Assembly: GCA_030655735.1 (NCBI GenBank)
Contig: JAUSPK010000176.1
Span: forward strand, 1 to 23,527
Origin: Syntrophales bacterium
GTDB lineage: Bacteria > Desulfobacterota > Syntrophia > Syntrophales > UBA2210
Length of the DNA stretch: 23,527 nt
Direction of reading: 5' to 3'
A model generated the notes under the pieces. The model saw only the letters and a list, made by a program, of their open reading frames with translations. It was not told the DNA's origin and did not search any database. This document shows, piece by piece, positions 1 through 8,406 of this stretch. A program made the position numbers and the translations under genes. The stretch's first letter is position 1, and every line of letters begins with the position of its first letter.

Positions 1-173
1 TTCCGACCGATAAGACGCATCATCTGGCCGAATTTTCCCTCATTTTCCACATGATGATCCTCGCCGAAGATCGCCTCACCCTGGATCCCTTTCCCCTCAT
101 GAAATCCAACCACAAACCCCCTGATGAGGTCGAGCGATCCCTCTACCACCACTTCATTGTATTCCTTGTTCAT
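1..173 (-). CDS. Unknown protein, N-terminal 57 residues (cut by window edge)
   Basis: An open minus-strand frame begins with ATG at 173 and runs off the left edge without a stop. The visible protein starts MNKEYNEVVVEGSLDLIRGF and continues with Gly-, Glu- and His-rich sequence (FHEGKG, GEDHHVENEG). It has no signal peptide and no membrane segment. ATG 173 is the only plausible start, because the frame is closed by TAG about 40 bp upstream. There is no strong Shine-Dalgarno sequence. The gene begins 39 bp after the stop of the antiporter on the same strand, so it is probably co-transcribed with it. I do not recognise the family and assign no function. Confidence 0.55.
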   Translation of the reverse strand, partial: MNKEYNEVVVEGSLDLIRGFVVGFHEGKGIQGEAIFGEDHHVENEGKFGQMMRLIGR

Positions 174-212
174 GCCGGATACGCCTTTCTCTCCATACCT
201 CTTCCTTCCCCG

Positions 213-1694
213 CTAAAAGAATATCAAGGTGACGAGGATGAATACGGGAACAAGAATGGGAATCGAGTACTTGATCATGTATCCGAAGAAGCTTGGCATG
301 TTGATACCCGCCTCTTCCGCTATCGACTTAACCATGAAGTTCGGGGCATTGCCTATATACGTATTCGCCCCCATGAAGACCGCTCCCGCGGAGATGGCCT
401 TCAGGTACATGATAAACTCCGGATTGGTCGTGGCCGCCTTCACCGCAAGCGCTGCGGGGACCGCTGACTCCGCAATACCCAGTTTTCCGAGAGCCAGGTT
501 AAAGAAGGTGAGATATGTGGGTGCGTTGTCAAGGAACGACGACAGCGCGCCGGTGACCCAGAAGTAGTGATACGATTCCTGTACAGCGGATACGAGTCCT
601 GACAGGGCCCCATCATTCCCCGCCTTCAGTATCGCCAGCGCCGGGATGATTGTCATAAAAATACCGGCGAACAGCTTGGCTACTTCCATGATTGGAAACC
701 AGCTAAAGTCATTGGCCTCTCTCAAGATCTTGGAGGTAAATACCAGGGAAAGGGCTCCCATCGTTATGATGCCGAGATCCCTCAGGACACCCTGATACTC
801 CAGGTGTACTCCTAACACGTTGAAGTGCCCCGGTTTCCAGTAACCGCTCATCAGCACGAGGCCGATGACCCCCAGGAGGAACACAAAGTTGACAACCCCC
901 TCTATCTTGAAGGGAATCTTCTCTTCTTCGGGTCCGCTCTCTACGTGGACCTTCTCCTTCCGGTAGAAAAAAGTGTCAACGATGAAAAACATCACCAGCA
1001 GTATCGCCGAAGCGGTCAGCATGTGCGGGAGTAAGTTCGTTGTCACCCAGAAGAATGGAACATTATGGAGAAACCCGAGGAAAAGAGGGGGGTCGCCCAG
1101 CGGCGTGAGAGAACCGCCTATATTTGCCACGAGGAATATAAAGAAGCAGACGACATGCGTCTTCTTCAGACGGTCCTTGTTCGCCCTGAGAACCGGACGT
1201 ATCATGACCATGGCCGCCCCCGTCGTGCCCACACATGACGCCAGAATCGTGCCTATCAGCAGCATGACGGTATTGAGGGCAGGGGTGCCCTTCAGGGACC
1301 CCCTGACGACGATTCCACCGGCTATGGTAAACAACCCCCACAGGAGTATGATGAATGGGATATAGTCTATCAAATATATATGGAGTATGTGGTACACCGC
1401 CACCTGGTGATAAAAGAAGAGAAAGGGGACGGCAAAGAGTACTGACCAGAAAATCGAAATCTTTCCGAAGTGGTTATGCCAGAAATGTGGCATCAGAAGC
1501 GGGCACAGTGCTATGGACAGAAGAATCCCTGCAAAGGGAAGCGCCGTCCAGACGGGAAGTTCCGTCCCGATATCATGTCCGCCGTGGGCCGCGGCCTCGG
1601 CCGCAGCGGCGGGATCAGCGAAAAAAAGGGCCAACGCCGCGCACATCAAGGCACATGTCAGGATGCTCAGCAAACCCTCCCGTGCACTCTTCAT
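213..1694 (-). CDS. Na+/H+ antiporter, CitMHS_2/NhaD-like (ion transporter superfamily)
   Basis: A 493-residue polytopic inner-membrane protein. It begins with a signal-like hydrophobic segment (about 8-32), then a His-containing periplasmic-type linker, then about 11-12 hydrophobic helices. Features typical of the ion-transporter superfamily are visible: a GDPPLFLGF motif in the middle and the late SSFLDNAPTYLTFF segment, plus NTYIGNAPNFMVK near the C-terminus. Proteins of this type (CitMHS_2, PF16980) are usually annotated as sodium:proton antiporters; the exact substrate cannot be read from sequence. ATG 1694 is preceded by a strong GGAGGAGG sequence. The gene lies directly downstream of atpC on the same strand, separated by a probable terminator. 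An ion exchanger next to the ATP synthase would fit coupling of proton and sodium gradients, which is inference. Confidence 0.85.
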   Translation of the reverse strand: MKSAREGLLSILTCALMCAALALFFADPAAAAEAAAHGGHDIGTELPVWTALPFAGILLSIALCPLLMPHFWHNHFGKISIFWSVLFAVPFLFFYHQVAVYHILHIYLIDYIPFIILLWGLFTIAGGIVVRGSLKGTPALNTVMLLIGTILASCVGTTGAAMVMIRPVLRANKDRLKKTHVVCFFIFLVANIGGSLTPLGDPPLFLGFLHNVPFFWVTTNLLPHMLTASAILLVMFFIVDTFFYRKEKVHVESGPEEEKIPFKIEGVVNFVFLLGVIGLVLMSGYWKPGHFNVLGVHLEYQGVLRDLGIITMGALSLVFTSKILREANDFSWFPIMEVAKLFAGIFMTIIPALAILKAGNDGALSGLVSAVQESYHYFWVTGALSSFLDNAPTYLTFFNLALGKLGIAESAVPAALAVKAATTNPEFIMYLKAISAGAVFMGANTYIGNAPNFMVKSIAEEAGINMPSFFGYMIKYSIPILVPVFILVTLIFF

Positions 1695-1724
1695 GAGCTA
1701 CCTCCTCCGCCCCCCGCAAGAAAA

Positions 1725-1754
1725 CAAGCCAAGTGAGCTGACCCCCTTGGCTTG
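1725..1754 (-). terminator. Probable intrinsic terminator after the ATP synthase operon
   Basis: A perfect 9-bp inverted repeat (CAAGCCAAG at 1725-1733, CTTGGCTTG at 1746-1754) surrounds a 12-nt loop. On the minus strand it is followed by TTTTCTT, a short imperfect U-tract. It lies 58 bp after the atpC stop and 30 bp before the antiporter start. It may only partly stop transcription, since the U-tract is interrupted. Confidence 0.5.
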
Positions 1755-1811
1755 AATATCTGAATATTTTTAAGCATAGCAGGTACGCATAAAATTACAT
1801 AGAAGAACCTT

Positions 1812-2219
1812 TTACATCTTCTCTGCGACCTTAAGCCTTGTTTCAGCCATGTCCAGAGATTTCTTCACCTTCTCATAATCGGGGTCATCCTTGTCCATCC
1901 CGACCAGTCTGGCCTCCGCCGATTCCTTGGCCCTCTTCGCCTCTTCTACTATTATGGAACCGGCTTCCTCGATGGATTCAACAAGGACAGTCGCCTTGAG
2001 ATTTGTAATTTCCGCATATCCTTCACCAACAAGGTAATATGCCTTTTTATTGTCTTTCGTATAGTTGAGCTCCCCGATCTTTATAGAGCTCAGGAGCGGC
2101 ACGTGACCGACCAACACCCCGAATTCACCCTCGCTCCCCGACAACGTCACCTCTTCGACGACATCGCTGAACGCAAGCCTATCGGGAGTCACTATTTCCA
2201 ACATCAGATCATCAGCCAT
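1812..2219 (-). CDS. atpC: F1F0 ATP synthase subunit epsilon
   Basis: A 135-residue protein of normal length for the central-stalk epsilon subunit, which binds gamma and can inhibit F1. The N-terminal beta-sandwich is recognisable (LEIVTPDRLAFSDVVEEVTL, then GEFGVLVGHVPLLSSIKIGEL). It is followed by the C-terminal two-helix arm rich in Glu, Ala and Lys. ATG 2219 has GGAGG nine bases upstream and lies 17 bp after the atpD stop. It is the last gene of the ATP synthase run. Confidence 0.96.
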   Translation of the reverse strand: MADDLMLEIVTPDRLAFSDVVEEVTLSGSEGEFGVLVGHVPLLSSIKIGELNYTKDNKKAYYLVGEGYAEITNLKATVLVESIEEAGSIIVEEAKRAKESAEARLVGMDKDDPDYEKVKKSLDMAETRLKVAEKM

Positions 2220-2236
2220 CTAACAAATCCTCCGGC

Positions 2237-3646
2237 CTACTCTTCTGCGAGTTTTGCAGCCTTTTCCTTGACCTCTTCTATGCCGCCGACCATGTAAAAT
2301 GCCTGCTCGGGGAGGTCATCGTGAATCCCGTCCAGGATCTCCCTGAATGCCTTGACCGTATCCGCGACCGACACGAACTTGCCTTCCGTACCGGTGAACT
2401 GGGCGGCCACGAAGAAGGGCTGCGAGAGGAATCTCTGAATCTTTCGTGCCCTGCTGACCGTCAATCTGTCTTCCTCGGAGAGTTCATCCATGCCGAGGAT
2501 CGCAATGATATCCTGCAGGTCCTTATACTTCTGGAGGATGATCTGTACCTCTCGTGAAGTATTATAATGCTCTTCACCGATAACATTCGGATCGAGGATA
2601 CGCGACGTGGAATCGAGGGGATCAACGGCAGGATAAATACCAAGCTCCGCGATGGGCCTCGAGAGAACGACCGTTCCGTCAAGGTGGGCAAACGTGGTAG
2701 CCGGTGCCGGATCGGTCAGGTCATCCGCGGGGACATAGACGCACTGCACCGCCGTGATGGAACCCTTGTTTGTCGACGTGATCCGCTCCTGGAGTTCCCC
2801 AAGGTCCGTCGCCAGCGTAGGCTGATATCCGACCGCGGAGGGCATCCTTCCCAGGAGGGCCGACACCTCGGAACCCGCCTGCGTAAATCTGAATATATTA
2901 TCGATAAAGAGAAGCACGTCCTGTCCCTCTTCATCCCTGAAGTACTCAGCCGCGGTGAGAGCTGTAAGCGCCACCCTGGCCCGTGCTCCCGGAGGTTCCG
3001 TCATCTGGCCGTACACCAGTGCCGCCTTGTTGAGAACCCCGGAATCCTTCATCTCCAGGTACAGGTCATTCCCCTCACGTGTCCGCTCGCCGACACCGCC
3101 GAATACGGAGATACCGCCGTGGTGCATGGCGATGTTATGGATCATCTCCATCATAACGACCGTCTTTCCGACGCCCGCGCCACCGAACATCCCCATCTTC
3201 CCGCCACGGGGAAAGGGGACGAGGAGGTCGATAACCTTAACGCCGGTTTCAAGGACGTGTACCGATGTATCCTGCTCCAGAAACGAGGGGGACTCACGGT
3301 GAATGGGCATGGTCTTCTCGGAGTTAATCGGTCCTAAGCCGTCAACCGGTTTCCCGATAACATTGACGATCCTCCCAAGACAGGCCTCTCCGACAGGCAC
3401 CGTAATAGGGGCACCCGTATCCTTGACCGCCATTCCCCTCACGAGACCATCCGTGATCTCCATGGCGATACATCTGACCACGTTATCACCGAGATGCTGG
3501 GCAACTTCCACAACAAGATTATCCTCTTCATCATTGATGGTCGGATTCGTAATCGTGAGGGCATTCATGATACTGGGGAGATTCCCCTCTTCAAACTCCA
3601 CATCGATTACGGGACCAATTACCTGCACAATCCTTCCTGTATTCAT
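2237..3646 (-). CDS. atpD: F1F0 ATP synthase subunit beta
   Basis: The catalytic subunit of F1, about 469 residues. The P-loop GGAGVGKT lies near residue 155, followed by the catalytic-Glu motif GGVGERTREGND. The Walker B strand is DVLLFIDNIFRF and the lever motif DELSEED lies near residue 390. All key residues expected for an active beta subunit are visible. Two in-frame ATG codons exist, at 3652 and 3646. The AAGGAG sequence at 3653-3658 directly abuts the first and is 6 nt from the second, so 3646 is the better start. The gene lies between atpG and atpC in the usual order. Confidence 0.97.
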   Translation of the reverse strand: MNTGRIVQVIGPVIDVEFEEGNLPSIMNALTITNPTINDEEDNLVVEVAQHLGDNVVRCIAMEITDGLVRGMAVKDTGAPITVPVGEACLGRIVNVIGKPVDGLGPINSEKTMPIHRESPSFLEQDTSVHVLETGVKVIDLLVPFPRGGKMGMFGGAGVGKTVVMMEMIHNIAMHHGGISVFGGVGERTREGNDLYLEMKDSGVLNKAALVYGQMTEPPGARARVALTALTAAEYFRDEEGQDVLLFIDNIFRFTQAGSEVSALLGRMPSAVGYQPTLATDLGELQERITSTNKGSITAVQCVYVPADDLTDPAPATTFAHLDGTVVLSRPIAELGIYPAVDPLDSTSRILDPNVIGEEHYNTSREVQIILQKYKDLQDIIAILGMDELSEEDRLTVSRARKIQRFLSQPFFVAAQFTGTEGKFVSVADTVKAFREILDGIHDDLPEQAFYMVGGIEEVKEKAAKLAEE

Positions 3647-3690
3647 TCCCATCTCCTTCGCTGTTTTATCCTTATCAATTCTATGTCAGG

Positions 3691-4569
3691 CTACCCCTTT
3701 GCCGATAGTGCCTCTGTACCACCCACAATATCCATAAGTTCCGCGGTAATGGCCGCCTGTCTCGCACTGTTGAACTTCTGCGTGAGGCTCTGTATCATCT
3801 CTTCACAATTGCTCGTCGCGTTATCCATAGAGACCATCCTGGCACCGTGCTCGCCTGCCGATGTCTCCAGCAGCCCCTTATAAATCAGTACCCTCAGATA
3901 CATGGGAACGATATGGGCCAGGAGCTCTTCCTCGGAGGGTTCGTAGACGTAATCAGCGGCAGCCTCTGGTTCCTCTTCACCCGTGCCGAGGGAGGCTGCG
4001 GGGAGCAATCGGACCATGACGGGCTTCTGCGAGGCGACGCTCCGGAATTCATTGTAGCAGAGATACAGCTCATCGTATTCTCCCGCAACAAAGGGGGAAA
4101 TCGCCTCTTCCGCAATGCGCGTGGCCAGGCTGATATCAAAACGACTCAACTCTTCAATGTATTGGCCGCTTATCGTCTCCTTTTTTCGGAAGGAATCCCT
4201 TCCCTTCTTGCCAACGGCGATCAACGACACTTCTTTGCCTTCAGCCTTTTTAGCCCTTGCAAACTTCTCAACTGCCTTGATCACGTTCGTATTAAATCCA
4301 CCGCACAGGCCCCTGTCCGACGTCATCATGATCACCTTGATCCTGCCGGAATCACGCACGGCAAGCAGGGGATTCGTGGTTGACACGACTCTTCCGGACA
4401 AACTGCTGAACACCTCCATCAGCTTGCCCGCATACGGCCTGAAATTTTCCATCTTCACCTGGGCCGCCTTCAACTTCGAGGCCGCCACCATGTTCATAGC
4501 CCTGGTGATCTGTCTGGTCTTATCGACGGCAACAGACTGTCTCTTGATTTCCTTTAACGATGCGCCCAT
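3691..4569 (-). CDS. atpG: F1F0 ATP synthase subunit gamma
   Basis: A 292-residue rotor-shaft subunit. The N-terminal helix has the family signature (LKEIKRQSVAVDKTRQITRA, then MVAASKLKAAQ). The central domain carries SDRGLCGGFN. The C-terminal helix reads ARMVSMDNATSNCEEMIQSL and ends in QAAITAELMDIVGG, as expected for gamma. ATG 4569 has GGGGAG about nine bases upstream. The gene sits 49 bp after atpA. Nothing appears unusual. Confidence 0.97.
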   Translation of the reverse strand: MGASLKEIKRQSVAVDKTRQITRAMNMVAASKLKAAQVKMENFRPYAGKLMEVFSSLSGRVVSTTNPLLAVRDSGRIKVIMMTSDRGLCGGFNTNVIKAVEKFARAKKAEGKEVSLIAVGKKGRDSFRKKETISGQYIEELSRFDISLATRIAEEAISPFVAGEYDELYLCYNEFRSVASQKPVMVRLLPAASLGTGEEEPEAAADYVYEPSEEELLAHIVPMYLRVLIYKGLLETSAGEHGARMVSMDNATSNCEEMIQSLTQKFNSARQAAITAELMDIVGGTEALSAKG

Positions 4570-4618
4570 TAAAAAGTACTCCCCTATGCTCTGTCCGGAT
4601 TACTGCCAGGATGCTTCC

Positions 4619-6133
4619 CTATTCGGAGGCAAACACGGAATCAAACTCCGTCAATAGGTCCCTTATCTTTTTGTCCAGCTCCGGATCGAGTGCCTGTTTT
4701 TCATCTATCTCTTTCATCACATCCGCATATTTGCTTTCCACAAAGCCCAGGAGCTGTTTCTCATAGTTCTTGATCTTGTCCACGGGATACTTGTCAACAA
4801 ATCCTCTGACGCCCGCGAACAGTACCACCACCTCCTGAGACAGCGACATTGGCTGAAACTGGGGCTGTTTCAGGATCTCAACGAGCCTGACTCCCCGCTC
4901 CAACTGCGCCTGGGTCGCCTTGTCGAGGTCACTCCCGAACTGCGCGAAGGAGGCCAGCTCCCGGTACTGCGCCAGGTCGAGTTTCAGGGTACCGGCGACC
5001 TGCTTCATCGCCTTCACCTGCGCCGCACCGCCGACCCGAGAGACGGAGATACCGACGTTGATCGCGGGCCGCACGCCCGCATAGAAGAGATCCGGCTCAA
5101 GGAAGACCTGCCCGTCTGTAATGGAGATAACGTTCGTGGGAATAAACGCGGAAACGTCCCCGGCCTGTGTTTCAATGATTGGCAGTGCCGTGAGCGATCC
5201 GCCCCCGAGATCTTCGCTCACTCGTGCAGCCCTTTCGAGCAGCCGTGAATGGTTATAGAAGATATCTCCGGGATATGCCTCGCGCCCCGGGGGTCGTCTC
5301 AGGAGAAGCGATATCTGCCGGTAGGCCACGGCCTGTTTGGAGAGATCGTCGTAGATGATCAGGGCATCCTGCCCTCTGTCCCTGAAGTATTCACCAATGC
5401 TGCACCCCGCAAACGCGGCTATATACTGCAGTGTTCCCGGATCGCTGGCACAGGCCGAAACGACACAGGTGTAATCCATGGCATCATGCTTTCTCAGCGC
5501 CTCGACCACCTGTGCAACGGTTGATTTCTTCTGCCCTATCGCAACATAGATACACTTGATGCCGGTGGTCTTCTGTCTGATGATGGCATCGATACAGATC
5601 GCCGTCTTGCCTATCTGGCGGTCTCCGATGATCAGCTCACGCTGCCCTCTTCCGATGGGCGTCATGGCATCGACGGATTTCAGTCCTGTGTAGACCGGCT
5701 GGTTGACCGGCTGCCTCTTGATCACGCCGGGCGCGACCACCTCGATCCTGCTGTAGGTATCTGTCTCTATGGGCCCCTTCCCATCCAGGGGAACCCCTGT
5801 GGCATCAATAACGCGTCCGAGAAGGGCTTCTCCCACCGGGATCTGCGCGATCTTGCCCGTTCTCTTGACCACATCACCTTCCTTGATATGTATATCTGAA
5901 CCCAGGATGGCAACACCGACATTGTCCCTCTCAAGGTTGAGAACCATTCCCAGTATGCCGCCAGGGAACTCGAGAAGCTCCATGGCCATGGCATTTTCCA
6001 CGCCGTACACCCTGGCAATACCGTCACCGACCGACAGAACGGTCCCTATTTCGCTGACATCCAGTTTTTTCTCATAATCCTTGATCTGCTTGGAAATTAC
6101 CTGCGTTATTTCCTCTGCCCTGATTGCATCCAT
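4619..6133 (-). CDS. atpA: F1F0 ATP synthase subunit alpha
   Basis: A 504-residue nucleotide-binding, non-catalytic subunit of F1, of standard length. The P-loop GDRQIGKT is at residues 170-177. The arginine-finger region VGISVSRVGGAAQ is present, as is the C-terminal helical bundle ending DLLTEFDSVFASE. The start is ATG 6133, with AGGAGG located in the last codons of atpH and only 3 bp between the two genes, which suggests translational coupling. Confidence 0.97.
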   Translation of the reverse strand: MDAIRAEEITQVISKQIKDYEKKLDVSEIGTVLSVGDGIARVYGVENAMAMELLEFPGGILGMVLNLERDNVGVAILGSDIHIKEGDVVKRTGKIAQIPVGEALLGRVIDATGVPLDGKGPIETDTYSRIEVVAPGVIKRQPVNQPVYTGLKSVDAMTPIGRGQRELIIGDRQIGKTAICIDAIIRQKTTGIKCIYVAIGQKKSTVAQVVEALRKHDAMDYTCVVSACASDPGTLQYIAAFAGCSIGEYFRDRGQDALIIYDDLSKQAVAYRQISLLLRRPPGREAYPGDIFYNHSRLLERAARVSEDLGGGSLTALPIIETQAGDVSAFIPTNVISITDGQVFLEPDLFYAGVRPAINVGISVSRVGGAAQVKAMKQVAGTLKLDLAQYRELASFAQFGSDLDKATQAQLERGVRLVEILKQPQFQPMSLSQEVVVLFAGVRGFVDKYPVDKIKNYEKQLLGFVESKYADVMKEIDEKQALDPELDKKIRDLLTEFDSVFASE

Positions 6134-6136
6134 CCC

Positions 6137-6682
6137 TTACATATCCTCCTTTATGAGTTCCCTCATGCTGTTCAGTTGAGCTCGAACACTGCCGTCGTAC
6201 AGGGTATCTCCTACTCCTATAACGACACCACCCAGCAATGATGGATCTTCGTTAACAACCATCTCAATATTCTTTCCGGTCATGCCTTCCATCTGTTCCT
6301 TGATCCTTGCGGACAGCTCGCTTGACAGCGGGAATGCCGTTTTTACGTCAACCCGTACCTTGCTCAAGACATCATCCATATATCTTCGATAGCACTTTTC
6401 AATCTGTTCGAGGGCCTCTATCCTTCTCTTCTCCACCAGCAGCTTAAGAAAATTAGAGGTAGTGGCTGACGCCTTAACCTTCTTCAAGATGTCTCCCATG
6501 ACGGCCGCCTTGTCGGAGCTGTCGAAGACGGGATTGGCAAAGAACTCCGCCAAGTCTTCGCTCTCCTCCAACAGGGAGCAAAAGCCCTTAAGCTCGCCGT
6601 ATATGGCTTCTATCGCATCTTCCTCTCGCGCTACACCAAATAGCGCCCTGGCATACCTCTTCGCAATATCGCTTTCAATCAA
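6137..6682 (-). CDS. atpH: F1F0 ATP synthase subunit delta
   Basis: A 181-residue peripheral-stalk protein linking F1 to the b subunits (the OSCP family). The N-terminal helical domain begins IAKRYARALFGVA. The C-terminal signature is DPSLLGGVVIGVGDTLYDGSVRAQL. The start codon is TTG at 6682: the only earlier in-frame codons lead back to a TAG, with no ATG or GTG between. The TTG overlaps the TGA stop of the b subunit by four bases (TTGA), so translation is probably coupled to the upstream gene. Confidence 0.94.
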   Translation of the reverse strand: MIESDIAKRYARALFGVAREEDAIEAIYGELKGFCSLLEESEDLAEFFANPVFDSSDKAAVMGDILKKVKASATTSNFLKLLVEKRRIEALEQIEKCYRRYMDDVLSKVRVDVKTAFPLSSELSARIKEQMEGMTGKNIEMVVNEDPSLLGGVVIGVGDTLYDGSVRAQLNSMRELIKEDM

Positions 6683-7242
6683 TTTCGGCTCACCATCCTA
6701 TCTAAGAAATCGTTGACCATGCTCTCGTGGTCTTTTGCTTCGATGTTCTTCTCGAGAATCTCCTCGGCCATTGTGACGGAAAGCTCCGTGGCCTCATTCC
6801 TGAGTTGATGAAGGGCCTTCTTGAATTCCTGGTCAACTCTGGCCTCCGAGTCTTCTTTCATCTTCTCGGCAGTCCTTTTCGCCTCTTCTATAATCTTTTC
6901 TTTTTCCGCAAGCCCCTGCGCCTTGATCATATCGGCGATGCCCGCTATCTCAGACGTGGCCTTGTCCAGCCTGGCAGAATGCTCCACCAGTTTCTTTTGG
7001 GCTTCTTCCTTTGCCGTCACCGCCTCGTCCAGCGAATTTTTGATGGCCGCGCGATCACCGACGAAAAAGTTAACGATTGCCTTGGCTGTATATTTGTAAA
7101 GAAGAGCGGCCAGTATGGTAAAGTTGAGAATCCTCCAGAACAGGTTGCCCATACTACCCTCGGCTGATTCTCCGCCTCCCGATGCATAAGCGAACGCGGG
7201 AACCAGGGTAAAAATCAAAACAGTAAAAAGAAGCCGTTTCAT
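6679..7242 (-). CDS. atpF: F1F0 ATP synthase subunit b
   Basis: A 187-residue peripheral-stalk subunit. An N-terminal signal-peptide-like segment (MKRLLFTVLIFTLVPAFAYA) precedes a second hydrophobic helix (about residues 32-50, FWRILNFTILAALLYKY). A long charged coiled coil rich in Glu, Lys and Ala follows. A cleavable leader on b is, as far as I recall, common in Deltaproteobacteria and absent in E. coli. ATG 7242 overlaps the stop of the preceding b' gene by four bases (ATGA). The coiled coil is expected to pair with the b' product. Confidence 0.93.
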   Translation of the reverse strand: MKRLLFTVLIFTLVPAFAYASGGGESAEGSMGNLFWRILNFTILAALLYKYTAKAIVNFFVGDRAAIKNSLDEAVTAKEEAQKKLVEHSARLDKATSEIAGIADMIKAQGLAEKEKIIEEAKRTAEKMKEDSEARVDQEFKKALHQLRNEATELSVTMAEEILEKNIEAKDHESMVNDFLDRMVSRN

Positions 7243-7667
7243 TGGACACCCCTTCCCAGCACCTTTTCAGAAATCTCAGCAGCTATCATACGTGTCTGCT
7301 CCCGTAGTGAATCCCTGGCCGCGTCTGTTTCCTTCTGCAGTTGGGCCTTAAAGTCTTCCAGCTTCTTTGAGAGATCATCCCGTACCTTGCCGATTATCAC
7401 TTTGCTCTGCTCCGTACCCTCTTCCTTGATCGCATCCCTCTGAACCGAGGCCTCTGCCCTCGCCTGGCGGATCCTCTCCTCGTACTGGGCCATCTTGCGC
7501 TCAATCGTCTCGTCGAGAGAGGCTATCTCTTCCTGCGACTCCTCAAGTTTTTTATTTCTTTTTTCGATAATTTTTAAGACAGGTCTAAAAAGGAGAAAGT
7601 TGAGTATAAGAATCAACGCGAGGAAGTTGGCCATTTGGATCCAGACTGTAGAATTCACATCTACCAT
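7239..7667 (-). CDS. atpF': F1F0 ATP synthase subunit b' (second b-type subunit)
   Basis: A 142-residue protein with one N-terminal membrane helix (WIQMANFLALILILNFLLF) followed by R-P-V-L-K and a long coiled coil. It lacks a signal peptide. Two non-identical b-type genes in tandem indicate a heterodimeric peripheral stalk, as in photosynthetic and many deltaproteobacterial ATP synthases. It is the first gene of the run on the minus strand. ATG 7667 is preceded by GGTGAG. The a and c subunit genes do not occur upstream here and must lie elsewhere in the genome. Confidence 0.92.
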   Translation of the reverse strand: MVDVNSTVWIQMANFLALILILNFLLFRPVLKIIEKRNKKLEESQEEIASLDETIERKMAQYEERIRQARAEASVQRDAIKEEGTEQSKVIIGKVRDDLSKKLEDFKAQLQKETDAARDSLREQTRMIAAEISEKVLGRGVQ

Positions 7668-7770
7668 TACCGCTCACCATCCCTTGAGTTAAGTATTTAA
7701 AAATCGCCAGCTCAAAAGACCTTGGAACAACTCCAGCTCAAGCGCTACGCCTCCCGCCAAGGCCGGGGAG

Positions 7771-7809
7771 TACTAACCATAACTCCATTACCTTGTCAAG
7801 TTTTTTTTT
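7771..7809 (-). promoter_or_regulatory. Candidate promoter for the ATP synthase operon
   Basis: On the minus strand there is a perfect TTGACA (7794-7799) directly downstream of a run of nine A (7801-7809), which could act as an UP-like element. At 17-bp spacing the -10 position reads TTAGTA, which is a poor match, so only the -35 and A-tract are persuasive. The start site would lie about 100 bp ahead of the b' gene. Confidence 0.3.
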
Positions 7810-7812
7810 GAC

Positions 7813-7834
7813 CGGCGGTCATATTCTACCGCCG
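7813..7834 (-). other. GC-rich hairpin between bactofilin and ATP synthase genes
   Basis: CGGCGGT (7813-7819) and ACCGCCG (7828-7834) form a 7-bp stem with an 8-nt loop. It lies about 60 bp after the bactofilin stop. On the minus strand it is followed by A9 rather than T, so it lacks the U-tract of an intrinsic terminator. It could protect the bactofilin mRNA 3' end or be chance. Confidence 0.35.
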
Positions 7835-7896
7835 TGGCCTGTATCTATGGGGGGGAAGTTAGCGTTTTGTAATGTTTTCCGATAAGATAGGCTTCT

Positions 7897-8280
7897 TTAT
7901 TCCGCTGTTTTATCCCTCAAATCTTCACCCGTATCACCGTCTGACATCTGACATGCGCCATTGATAACCGCCCCTTCTCTCACCACAAGGAGCGATGTCT
8001 TTACGTTGCCCACCAACCTGCCGGTGGGTGAAATCTCCGTTCTTTTCTTGATATTGAGGTTACCCCTCACCTCGCCGGAGATTACGATGCTGTCAACCGC
8101 GATATCCGCTTCGGCATAGGCACCTTCTCCTATGATCAACGTCCCGCTCCCTAATGCCTCTCCCCTGAACTCGCCATCGATCCGTACCGAACCGTTCAGG
8201 ACAAGCTTCCCGTTAAACTCAGCACCCTTGCCTAAAAAGGCCTTTATGTCCTCACCGCTGTCTTCTTTTCTGTTCTTCAT
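7897..8280 (-). CDS. bacA: Bactofilin (polymer-forming cytoskeletal protein)
   Basis: The core protein is 127 residues and contains one bactofilin domain (DUF583, PF04519): a short charged N-terminus (MKNRKEDSGEDIKAFLGKGA), then repeated beta-helix rungs such as FNGKLVLNGSVRIDGEFRGE, LIIGEGAYAEADI, IVISGEVRGNL and RLVGNVKTSLLVVREGAVIN. Bactofilins self-assemble without nucleotide into filaments that position cell-wall enzymes. ATG 8280 was chosen because AGGAG lies 7-8 bases upstream and the family domain begins right after it. The frame stays open to ATG 8451, which would add 57 residues starting with a short tandem repeat; that ATG has no good ribosome-binding site. The position just after the elongasome genes fits a role in cell shape. 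Confidence 0.88.
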   Translation of the reverse strand: MKNRKEDSGEDIKAFLGKGAEFNGKLVLNGSVRIDGEFRGEALGSGTLIIGEGAYAEADIAVDSIVISGEVRGNLNIKKRTEISPTGRLVGNVKTSLLVVREGAVINGACQMSDGDTGEDLRDKTAE

Positions 8281-8406
8281 CCGAAATCTCCTCTCAAAAA
8301 CCTTGTTCCACAAGGTCGTTTTCCCATTCTCTGCTTTGTCCACCATCCAGAAGCTCCTCTCTTTGGCCTTCTGGGAAATAGGACCAGGAGAATCACTCCC
8401 CTTAAT

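Noticed and set aside
7813..7834. Hairpin as the intrinsic terminator of the bactofilin gene
   Set aside because: On the minus strand it is followed by nine A instead of T; the T9 lies on the wrong side for that direction.
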